From NCBI GenBank assembly GCA_018396615.1, contig JAGTQT010000062.1:1-8722 (forward strand): a stretch of DNA of 8,722 nt, in the 5' to 3' direction. Under the pieces are notes generated by a model. The model was given only the letters and a program-made list of their open reading frames with translations. It did no database searches and had not been told where the DNA came from. Source of the stretch: Candidatus Bathyarchaeota archaeon (GTDB lineage Archaea > Thermoproteota > Bathyarchaeia > Bathyarchaeales > Bathycorpusculaceae). Each line of letters starts with the position of its first letter. The first letter of the stretch is position 1. A program made the position numbers and the translations under genes. Shown piece after piece: positions 1 through 5,580 of the stretch.

Positions 1-942
1 TTTATGAAAGGCATAGACGTGTACGGCGCAGAAATCAAAATAGGAGGCTTCAGCGGCTACTTATGTGAACTTTTAGTTCTTCAATACAAATCTTTCTTAA
101 ACACGCTGAAAGCTTTCGCAGATTACAAGCATCGACTTATCATAGATATCGAAAGGTACTATAAAAACAGAGAAACAGAGTTAAAACTTCTTTTCAAAGA
201 ACCCCTCGTACTAATCGATCCAGTTGATAAGGCAAGAAACGTTGCATCGGCAGTCAAGCCGCAAAGACTCTACACTTTCATAGCGGCAGCTAGACAGTTT
301 CTAGAAGCCCCTAGCTACAGCTTCTTCTATCCGAGAGAGATCATTCCTCTTTCTGCAGAAAAACTAGAAGAGAAACTGAAAAAAAGAGGTTCATCACTGC
401 TCTTTGTTGTCTTTGGAAAAGTTAAGGCAGTTCCAGATGTACTATGGGGGCAGCTGTATAAGACCTTGCGTTCTCTAGAAAGACTTCTGGAGCTTCATGA
501 CTTCAGAATTTTAAGAGCATCCGCTTGGAGCAATGAAGACGATTTAAACGTATTTATCATCGAGCTTGAGCAGGCTCTACTTTCACCCGTTAAAAAGCAT
601 CTTGGTCCTCCTTTAGAGAAAACAAAAGAGTGCAAACAGTTCATTGACAAGTACGTAGACAACCCCATTACTGTCTGCGGTCCATACATAGACGAGGGTA
701 GATGGATCACAGACATCAAAAGAAGACACGTGAACGCTGCTGCCTTGCTTCATGCAAAACTTGAAGATGGGGGAAGACACGCTGGAGTTGCTGAGCAGAT
801 TTCTCACGTTCTCAAGAAAGACTTCAAAATCTTGGTTAACGAAGAGATAGCTGAAATCTATAGTAGAAACGCCAAGTTTGCAGTGTTTCTCAACGAATTC
901 CTTTCTGGCATGCCGAAGTGGCTAGAACCCGCCAAAGATTAA
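1..942 (+). CDS. cca: CCA-adding enzyme (archaeal class I tRNA nucleotidyltransferase), 5'-truncated by window edge
   Basis: This enzyme adds or repairs the 3'-terminal CCA of tRNA from CTP and ATP without a nucleic acid template. The reading frame is open from base 1, so the ATG at 4 is probably internal and 313 codons plus the stop are seen. Archaeal CCA enzymes are usually about 440 residues, so roughly 130 N-terminal residues, including the catalytic nucleotidyltransferase head with its metal-binding carboxylates, lie upstream of the window. Family-typical stretches remain: DVYGAEIKIGGFSGYLCELL near the window start (central domain), then IDPVDKARNVASAV about 70 residues further on, and a C-terminal tRNA-binding body/tail region. 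The identification rests on recalled similarity of these motifs. The last 21 bases overlap the 3' end of uppP on the opposite strand. No frameshift or internal stop is seen. Confidence 0.9.
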   Translation, partial: FMKGIDVYGAEIKIGGFSGYLCELLVLQYKSFLNTLKAFADYKHRLIIDIERYYKNRETELKLLFKEPLVLIDPVDKARNVASAVKPQRLYTFIAAARQFLEAPSYSFFYPREIIPLSAEKLEEKLKKRGSSLLFVVFGKVKAVPDVLWGQLYKTLRSLERLLELHDFRILRASAWSNEDDLNVFIIELEQALLSPVKKHLGPPLEKTKECKQFIDKYVDNPITVCGPYIDEGRWITDIKRRHVNAAALLHAKLEDGGRHAGVAEQISHVLKKDFKILVNEEIAEIYSRNAKFAVFLNEFLSGMPKWLEPAKD

Positions 943-1716
943 CACGGCTAGAAAAATCGCTAATATCCAGCAGTAAAAAGCGAAAAGATGAAACTTGCCT
1001 CTTTGCAGGATCTTCCAAAGCAGTTTTAAAGCCAAGTAACCTACCGCCATTGCTACAACCGCACCGACAGCAATTTCTGTCCACTCCATGCCTGAAGCTG
1101 CAAGCTTTGCATGTTGCTTGTAAATGGTCAGCCCGAGGGCGCCTATTATAGCTGGAATTGAAAGGAGAAAAGAGAATTTGAAAGCTTTTTCGCGTTTAAC
1201 TCCAAGCATCAAAGCAACCGCTATTGTCGCTCCGCTTCTTGAGATTCCTGGTATTATGGCTATGCCTTGGGCTACGCCGAAAAGTAGGGCTGTGAAAGGA
1301 GTTATGATTTCTGTTTTCTCCCGCGTCTTACTTGAAAAGTATAGAAGAGCTCCTGTTATTGTTAACATTGCTGCGATGGTGATTGGTGTTTTGAAGGTTA
1401 ATTCTATCTGGTCGCCGAAAACTACACCGATTGCAGCTGTTGGTACTGTGCCTATTGCGATTAGTGGTATAAGCTTGCCTTCTTCGGTTTTGAAATCTAG
1501 GTGTACAAGCGCATGAGCTATGTTTTTAATGTCTTTTCTGAAGTAGATGAAGACTACTACAAGTGTGCCAATATGCAGAATGACATCAACAAGTATTGGA
1601 ATGTCTAATCCCAGAAAATATTCGGTTAGTCTTAGGTGGCCAGTGCTTGAGATTGGTAACCACTCGGTTATGCCCTGAATTATGCCGAGAAGAATTGTTT
1701 GCGTTAGTGAGTCCAA
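922..1716 (-). CDS. uppP: Undecaprenyl/polyprenyl-diphosphate phosphatase, UppP (BacA) family
   Basis: This membrane enzyme dephosphorylates a polyprenyl diphosphate to regenerate the monophosphate lipid carrier. In archaea the substrate is probably a dolichyl-type or other polyprenyl diphosphate used in surface glycosylation (inferred). The 264 residues match the usual length. The first signature, residues 11-28, contains GITEWLPISSTGHL with E18 and H27. The second, PGISRSG at 156-162, supplies R160. Both belong to the known active site. Several hydrophobic segments follow (about 40-58, 84-102, 113-128, 142-155, 183-198, 216-234, 246-263). Q14 replaces the first catalytic glutamate of the E. 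coli enzyme, a substitution common in this family. The start is TTG at 1716: no ATG or GTG lies nearby and this codon gives the canonical UppP N terminus. The gene is divergent from the 1800 gene and convergent with cca. Confidence 0.93.
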   Translation of the reverse strand: MDSLTQTILLGIIQGITEWLPISSTGHLRLTEYFLGLDIPILVDVILHIGTLVVVFIYFRKDIKNIAHALVHLDFKTEEGKLIPLIAIGTVPTAAIGVVFGDQIELTFKTPITIAAMLTITGALLYFSSKTREKTEIITPFTALLFGVAQGIAIIPGISRSGATIAVALMLGVKREKAFKFSFLLSIPAIIGALGLTIYKQHAKLAASGMEWTEIAVGAVVAMAVGYLALKLLWKILQRGKFHLFAFYCWILAIFLAVLIFGGF

Positions 1717-1756
1717 ATGTGTGTCCGCCGTTTCCTTGTTGATGCTTCCAGTTAGG

Positions 1757-1763
1757 TTTAAAA
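1757..1763. promoter_or_regulatory. Possible shared TATA element between uppP and the DUF6125-like gene
   Basis: TTTAAAA lies in the 83-base gap between two divergent genes, and its TTTAAA core reads the same on both strands. A start about 25 bases away falls near 1785 for the plus gene, leaving a leader of about 15 bases before the ATG at 1800. For uppP it falls near 1735, leaving about 18 bases before the TTG at 1716. The position fits archaeal promoter geometry in both directions, but the motif is short and this is inference. Confidence 0.4.
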
Positions 1764-1799
1764 GTTTATCGCGCTCTTAAAGGATAGCAGTGTTGATTT

Positions 1800-2342
1800 A
1801 TGAGCGAATATCCTCCAGGTAGCCGTGAAGACCGCGAGAGGCTTGCCGAAATGCCTATGGATAGATTGCTTGACTTTTTCTTTTTGCAAATTAGAAACCT
1901 TTGGCGTGTTGATGGCTTATACTTCTTAGGCATAGAGAAAAAGTTCGGCACCGAGGCAGCTACTGAGATTGACACTGAAGTCTGGGAGAACATGGCGGCC
2001 ATAGAAGCTAAGAGCCTGCAGAAGATGTTCAAGATTGGAGAAAATCCTGAAGTGCCCGCGATCATTGATCTTTTGCAAAAATCAAGCTGGGCACTAGATC
2101 AACCTTTCAAGATCGTAGAAACAAGCAGTAACCGTGCTGTTCTAACTATAGAAAGATGTAGAACACAAGAGACAAGATTAGCTAAGAAGCTGTGCGAGTT
2201 TCCATGCAAAAAAGTCCGTTTCGGTTACTTGAAGAATTTTGCGAGGACATTGAATCCGAAGGTAGAAGTAACTTGTCTGGTCTGCCCGCCTGATAGGCAT
2301 CCAAAGGACACATGGTGCAAATGGGAATTTAAACTAGTCTAA
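1800..2342 (+). CDS. DUF6125-like protein (cysteine-rich, related to the L-2-amino-thiazoline-4-carboxylate hydrolase fold)
   Basis: This is a 180-residue cytoplasmic protein of unknown function. The N-terminal half looks helical, with a hydrophobic DFFFLQIRNLWRVDGLYFLG stretch (25-44) followed by an acidic helix containing TEVWENMAAIEAK. The C-terminal half carries six cysteines: C120, C132 and C136 (CEFPC), C159 and C162 (CLVCPPD), and C173 (WCKWEF). The layout CRTQE, EFPCK, CxxCPPDxHP, CxWxF is what I recall for DUF6125 proteins, common in archaea and anaerobic bacteria and distantly related to ATC hydrolases. The cysteines suggest metal binding or thiol chemistry, but no reaction can be assigned. 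The ATG at 1800 is preceded only by a weak AGGA at 1781-1784. Later in-frame ATGs at 1851 and 1857 are possible but would remove residues that look ordinary for the family. Confidence 0.75.
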   Translation: MSEYPPGSREDRERLAEMPMDRLLDFFFLQIRNLWRVDGLYFLGIEKKFGTEAATEIDTEVWENMAAIEAKSLQKMFKIGENPEVPAIIDLLQKSSWALDQPFKIVETSSNRAVLTIERCRTQETRLAKKLCEFPCKKVRFGYLKNFARTLNPKVEVTCLVCPPDRHPKDTWCKWEFKLV

Positions 2343-2373
2343 ATTGTAGCAATTCTTGAAATAGACCTGCCAT

Positions 2374-2398
2374 AAAAATATAATCTTCCTTTAAGGAA
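2374..2398 (-). terminator. Probable terminator of the flavodiiron/hemerythrin operon
   Basis: In the 83-base gap between two convergent genes there is an inverted repeat, TTCCTT-T-AAGGAA (2386-2398). Read on the minus strand it is followed by a T-rich tract including five Ts at 2378-2374. This lies about 28 bases past the stop of the minus-strand gene and fits either a hairpin/U-tract or the U-rich termination usual in archaea. The plus-strand gene has only a weak AATTG-TAG-CAATT hairpin at 2342-2354. Confidence 0.4.
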
Positions 2399-2425
2399 AA
2401 GGTGATAATAGCTCAGTGAAGGAGT

Positions 2426-3649
2426 CTATTTCTGCCAGTCCAGCAGTCTCTTTTCTCCCTCAATTTTCTTAATGTCAGTTAAGTCTTGAGTTACTTCCAT
2501 AGTCCCCAGATACTTGCCTTCCCTATTTTTCACTGCAAAATATCTTATGTGAACCAAGCGCCCGCCCATCGTAATCCAAAACTCAGCGGTATTCTTTTCG
2601 CCCTTTCTGAAAGCATCGAGAATTTCGTTCACTATGTGGACACTTTTTTGTGGATGACACATTTGCACTTTTCTTCCAAGAACTGCTTTTGTTCGCACAA
2701 AAATTCTGCGCTCTGCCTTGTTGAAGTATTTGACAGCATCGTTTGCGTCAACAAACGAGATGTCAATCGGTAAAGTATCCAGTATAGCTTCTGCCTCCTC
2801 AACCGAAAGCGTGCCAGTTTCAAACTGAAGCACCCCTTCTGCTGACGCAGGCGTTTCAAGTTTTCTCGTGCCTTCGGCGGTTGGCTTAGCTGTTATAACG
2901 TCTGAAGGAGTAACGCTGCAATATCCGATTTCATCAAACTCTTTTCTCGCATCCACCCATTCCTGATTGGTGATAGTTTTCAAGCCTGCAGGAAAGAGTA
3001 TGTTGTTCTCTTTGAAAAAGTGGCTTGAAAGCATTTCGCATAAGTTGGTGGCTATCTCGCTGAGCTGTGCCTTGAAGTCGTAGAAACCTGTGGAATTCCA
3101 GTTTTCAACCAAGTTGTTGAGCTTTTTCTTCTGTTCTCTGATTCGATCGTGCTCCATCCACATGATTGCCGGGGGCTCCGTGATGCCATGCTTCTCCAAA
3201 AGTGGGAATAGCACATTCTCTTCGCGCAAGTAATGTTTCTCAGAATCGACAAATTCTTTCACTATACCCTGCAGTTCCGTTAAAGCATCATTGACATGCA
3301 CGTAATCACATGCTGGCTCAAACAAACTGGATATAATCCCTAGTCGTTGAGAACGTTGAGTGAGAGCTTCATGTTCCTTCATGAGAATGTTTATCGGGTG
3401 CCATAGGGGAAGCTGAAAGCTCTGCTTTCCAAGCTGTTCGCGGAAAACAGCGAGATGTACATCGCATAGTTTTCCAAGTTCTTCTCGTCGCATTCCTTCC
3501 TTAATTAGCTCTTGCTCTATCTTTGCAATCTCGTCAGAACTTGTGTTTTCAAGGACTTTTTTGAACTTCTCTTTAACCTCTTCAGGAGACACTCCAGCAT
3601 GGAGTTGTTTAATCATTTCTTTTAGTATTTTTTTCTTTTCTTCATTCAT
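2426..3649 (-). CDS. DUF438 - hemerythrin (HHE) - PAS domain protein
   Basis: This 407-residue soluble protein probably binds or senses O2, NO or redox state. Three parts are seen. Residues 1-75 match DUF438 (HAGVSPEEVKEKFKKVL). Residues 80-225 form a hemerythrin-like four-helix domain with candidate diiron ligands H93 (KEHEAL), H139 and E143 (KHYLREE), H167 (MEHDR), H210 and E214 (SHFFKEN), plus H84. Residues 280-400 form a PAS domain of the type usual in these proteins, with LPIDISFVDAND, a CHP at 331-333 and AEFWITMGGRLVHIRYFAV. A linker rich in T, P and E joins the last two. There is no kinase or DNA-binding domain, so output may go through protein contacts. The ATG at 3649 is preferred over an in-frame TTG at 3664 because GAGATG (3662-3657) sits 7 bases upstream. 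It lies 21 bases downstream of the flavodiiron gene, so the two are probably cotranscribed. Confidence 0.9.
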   Translation of the reverse strand: MNEEKKKILKEMIKQLHAGVSPEEVKEKFKKVLENTSSDEIAKIEQELIKEGMRREELGKLCDVHLAVFREQLGKQSFQLPLWHPINILMKEHEALTQRSQRLGIISSLFEPACDYVHVNDALTELQGIVKEFVDSEKHYLREENVLFPLLEKHGITEPPAIMWMEHDRIREQKKKLNNLVENWNSTGFYDFKAQLSEIATNLCEMLSSHFFKENNILFPAGLKTITNQEWVDARKEFDEIGYCSVTPSDVITAKPTAEGTRKLETPASAEGVLQFETGTLSVEEAEAILDTLPIDISFVDANDAVKYFNKAERRIFVRTKAVLGRKVQMCHPQKSVHIVNEILDAFRKGEKNTAEFWITMGGRLVHIRYFAVKNREGKYLGTMEVTQDLTDIKKIEGEKRLLDWQK

Positions 3650-3656
3650 TTTTCCA

Positions 3657-3662
3657 CATCTC
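3657..3662 (-). promoter_or_regulatory. Ribosome binding site for the hemerythrin/PAS gene
   Basis: On the minus strand GAGATG lies 7 bases ahead of the ATG at 3649 and matches five of six positions of GAGGTG, the anti-SD complement. It decides the start in favour of this ATG over the upstream TTG, which would sit on top of the site. Confidence 0.5.
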
Positions 3663-3670
3663 AAGTATTT

Positions 3671-4876
3671 CTATTTTTCTTCCTTGATCTTCTCTGCAAG
3701 CACTTTGCCCATTGCAACAATCCTGCTTATATGCTCCTCGTTCGGCGGACCATTTATTTCTAATGCATCAAGTATAGTGATTTTTGTTGATCCGAGAGCT
3801 TCTTGAATATGTTTAATTGCTCCTCCAGCCCAGCCATAAGAGCTTAACGCCACTGCATATTTTGCTGAGGGACGAAGAGCTTTCACCAAATATGTGGCGT
3901 ATACTGCAAGGGGATGCGCTCCAGCTAACACTGTGGGGGCTCCTAGAATTATGGCTCTTGCATCGACCAAGTCCTTCGCAAGATCAGCAATGTCTGCGTT
4001 CGCTAGGTTGTGTTTAGCGACTTCTATGCCTTCTGAAGTTAAAACATCGGCAATCGGTTGAATCATCTTTGCAGTGCTGTTCCACATGGATACGTAAACT
4101 ATGATTGCCTTCTTTCTAGTCTCTCCTGCAGACCATTTTTGGTAGGCTTCAAGTATCCGTTTAGGATTTCGGTGAATTGGTCCATGGCTTGGCGCGATAG
4201 TCTCGAGCTCTAAGGGTTTAATTTTCTCTAGGGCTTTCTGTGCATTAATTCTAAAAGGCATCATTATCTCGCCAAAATACCGCTGCGCCCAGACAATCAG
4301 ATCCTCAACTTCGTCATCGTATAAGCCTTGTGCAATGTGAGAGCCGAAGAAATCGCATGAGAAAAGCACCTTGTTTTCCACAAGATAAGTGAACATGGTT
4401 TCAGGCCAATGTAACATCGGCGCTTCAATGAAGCGAAGCGTTTTTCCTCCCAAGTCTAATGTTTCGTTATCTGCAACAGCTTTTATTCTGTTTTCGGGAA
4501 CTTTGTAAAAGGTTTGTGCCATCTTTGCCCCTTTTGCAGAAGTGATCAGCATTGCCTTATTGTTAAGCTGCATTATGTGTGGAATCGAGCCCGCGTGATC
4601 AGGTTCTGCATGATTCATTATTACGTAATCAATATCTGCCGGATCAGCGATCTTCTGAATTTTCTGTTCCCATTCTATTTCAAAACCCGGATTTACAGTA
4701 TCAATGAGAGCCTTCTTTTTTGAACCTCTCACGAAATAGGAGTTGTAGGTTGTTCCTTTTGGGAGAGGTATTAAGGCGTCAAAGAGCCTTCTATCCCAGT
4801 CTCTAACGCCTACCCAGTAGATGTCTTTAGAGATTTGTGCTATGTTTCGCCAATTCATAGGTTTCACCGCAAACAT
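3671..4876 (-). CDS. A-type flavodiiron protein (FprA family; O2 and/or NO reductase)
   Basis: This soluble 401-residue enzyme reduces O2 to water and/or NO to N2O, protecting anaerobes. Residues 1-250 form the metallo-beta-lactamase-like diiron domain with all six expected ligands: H89, E91 and D93 in NHAEPDHAGS, H156 in MLHWPE, D175 in SCDFFGSH, and H231 in SHGPIHR. Residues 256-401 form the flavodoxin domain, with an FMN phosphate loop at 262-270 (VSMWNSTAK), GAPTVLAGAHP at 312-322 and SSYGWAGG at 345-352. There is no fused rubredoxin or flavin reductase domain, so this is the simple class A. The electron donor (rubredoxin or F420H2 in relatives) is not encoded in the window. The ATG at 4876 is chosen; with the TATA-like box at 4899-4907 transcription should begin almost at the ATG, giving a leaderless message. 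Another in-frame ATG is at 4858. It is the first gene of the operon and divergent from the HTH regulator. Confidence 0.95.
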   Translation of the reverse strand: MFAVKPMNWRNIAQISKDIYWVGVRDWDRRLFDALIPLPKGTTYNSYFVRGSKKKALIDTVNPGFEIEWEQKIQKIADPADIDYVIMNHAEPDHAGSIPHIMQLNNKAMLITSAKGAKMAQTFYKVPENRIKAVADNETLDLGGKTLRFIEAPMLHWPETMFTYLVENKVLFSCDFFGSHIAQGLYDDEVEDLIVWAQRYFGEIMMPFRINAQKALEKIKPLELETIAPSHGPIHRNPKRILEAYQKWSAGETRKKAIIVYVSMWNSTAKMIQPIADVLTSEGIEVAKHNLANADIADLAKDLVDARAIILGAPTVLAGAHPLAVYATYLVKALRPSAKYAVALSSYGWAGGAIKHIQEALGSTKITILDALEINGPPNEEHISRIVAMGKVLAEKIKEEK

Positions 4877-4877
4877 T

Positions 4878-4897
4878 TTTATTACAATTGTAATAAA
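4878..4897. promoter_or_regulatory. Perfect 20-base palindrome, candidate operator
   Basis: TTTATTACAATTGTAATAAA is a perfect palindrome centred between 4887 and 4888, in the 67-base gap between the divergent flavodiiron and HTH regulator genes. It lies immediately upstream of the flavodiiron ATG, between that gene's TATA-like box and expected transcription start. On the regulator side its right arm overlaps the expected BRE position. A bound dimer would be expected to repress the operon and could affect the regulator's own promoter. The core TACAATTGTA resembles boxes bound by some bacterial winged-helix dimers. That the adjacent HTH protein binds here is inference. Confidence 0.7.
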
Positions 4898-4898
4898 G

Positions 4899-4907
4899 TA
4901 TATTTAT
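4899..4907. promoter_or_regulatory. A/T box able to serve as TATA element for both divergent genes
   Basis: The plus strand reads TATATTTAT and the minus strand ATAAATATA. A start about 25 bases away falls at about 4877 on the minus strand, one base before the flavodiiron ATG. On the plus strand it falls at about 4928, giving a leader of about 16 bases that includes AGGAAG (4929-4934), nine bases ahead of the regulator ATG. The geometry supports the chosen starts on both sides; no transcript data are available. Confidence 0.55.
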
Positions 4908-4943
4908 GCCTTTCGACAACAAATACACAGGAAGCAACATCAA

Positions 4944-5366
4944 ATGCTACTCCCATGCGAAATAGCCACAAAATGCATACTTCCCCCAATCCGGGCAATG
5001 CTAGCCGAAAAACTTACAACAAAACATCAATTGAAGCAAGCAGAAGTAGCCAAACTGCTTGGAGTAAGTCAGCCAGCTATAAGCCTCTACAGCAGAAAAA
5101 TGCGTGGAAAAGCCATCTGCCTAGAGAATCAAGACGAAATTGAGAAGTTGGTAGAAAATTTGGCTGATTTACTGGCGAAAAAAGAATTATCCAGCAGCGA
5201 ATTCATTGTAATGTTTTGCGAAATCTGCAAAGCAATAAGAGCGAAAGGATTACTTTGCGAACTACACAAGGTTTTGGATCCGACCTTTGATGTTGAAAAA
5301 TGCGAGCTTTGCCTAACCGTCAGCAAAATAAGCTGCCTAAGAGAGCCTGTTTCCGGATCCGAATGA
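4944..5366 (+). CDS. Archaeal HTH transcriptional regulator with paired CxxC motifs (COG2522-like)
   Basis: This predicted cytoplasmic DNA-binding regulator has 140 residues. The helix-turn-helix is at about 28-52 (LKQAEVAKLLGVSQPAISLY), preceded by the N terminus MLLPCEIATKCILPPIRAML that I recall from archaeal COG2522 proteins. The C-terminal half is cysteine-rich: C92 and C95 (FCEIC), C105 with H108 (LLCELH), C120 and C123 (CELC), and C131, besides C5, C11 and C59. Two CxxC pairs plus single Cys/His residues suggest a zinc or Fe-S site, and so perhaps redox, NO or metal sensing (inference). The ATG at 4944 is chosen because AGGAAG lies nine bases ahead and the N terminus fits the family. 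Extending the frame upstream would read through the palindrome and TATA box. Its position divergent from the flavodiiron operon makes it the likely local regulator. Confidence 0.82.
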   Translation: MLLPCEIATKCILPPIRAMLAEKLTTKHQLKQAEVAKLLGVSQPAISLYSRKMRGKAICLENQDEIEKLVENLADLLAKKELSSSEFIVMFCEICKAIRAKGLLCELHKVLDPTFDVEKCELCLTVSKISCLREPVSGSE

Positions 5367-5380
5367 CTGCAAATTTGCAG
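5367..5380. repeat. 14-base perfect palindrome directly after the regulator stop codon
   Basis: CTGCAAATTTGCAG begins on the base after the TGA of the HTH gene. It has no loop and no T tract follows at once; the nearest run, five Ts, is at 5412-5416. It could be a protein binding site, part of a loose terminator, or chance. Its sequence differs from the 4878 palindrome, though both have AATT at the centre. Confidence 0.35.
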
Positions 5381-5539
5381 ATAAAAACATAAGGATCTGT
5401 AAACGCGTTAATTTTTGCCAAAATATCTCCAATAGTTCATCTAAAAGACGCAGCCACGGCAACCAAAAAGGGTAAAATGTTTTCTGGTTTTTACTTCGAG
5501 AGCTTCGATGATCTACTTATTCCTTGCCAAAGAAATTTC

Positions 5540-5546
5540 TTTATAA
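5540..5546 (+). promoter_or_regulatory. TATA-like box for the DUF2096-like gene
   Basis: TTTATAA, preceded by the A-rich stretch AAAGAAATT, places transcription start near 5569, just ahead of the GGTGATC ribosome site and the GTG at 5581. The box lies inside the longer frame that would begin with TTG at 5524, which argues against that longer start. Confidence 0.5.
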
Positions 5547-5571
5547 CGCAATAGCTGTAAAGTATTATGTT

Positions 5572-5578
5572 GGTGATC
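5572..5578 (+). promoter_or_regulatory. Ribosome binding site deciding the GTG start
   Basis: GGTGATC matches seven bases of the complement of the conserved 16S 3' end (GGAGGTGATC) and ends two bases before the GTG at 5581. The register is close but equals normal spacing when measured from the position of the missing GGAG part. Confidence 0.55.
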
Positions 5579-5580
5579 TT

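Noticed and set aside
1124..1516. 130-codon plus-strand frame opposite uppP
   Set aside because: It is entirely antisense to a gene with clear UppP signatures, and its composition is that expected of a shadow frame.
4821..4943. Longer N terminus for the HTH regulator
   Set aside because: The extension overlaps the flavodiiron gene, the palindrome and the TATA-like box, and the conserved N terminus begins at 4944.
5494..5507. Repeated TTCGA around GAGC (TTCGAGAGCTTCGA) in the spacer
   Set aside because: It is neither a perfect inverted repeat nor part of a longer repeat array, and the length is within chance.
5477..5554. A 25-codon frame starting ATG after AAGGGTAAA, ahead of the DUF2096-like gene
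   Set aside because: It contains the TATA-like box of the next gene and has no recognisable composition or family. An accidental frame is the simplest reading.
5524..5580. Longer N terminus for the DUF2096-like protein from TTG at 5524
   Set aside because: It would read through a TATA-like box and a strong GGTGATC site; the GTG at 5581 fits both signals and the expected start of the domain.
5367..5580. Search of the largest gene-free spacer for tRNA, CRISPR repeats or structured RNA
   Set aside because: No cloverleaf, regularly spaced repeat or long stem was seen; only the 14-base palindrome, T runs and promoter elements could be supported.
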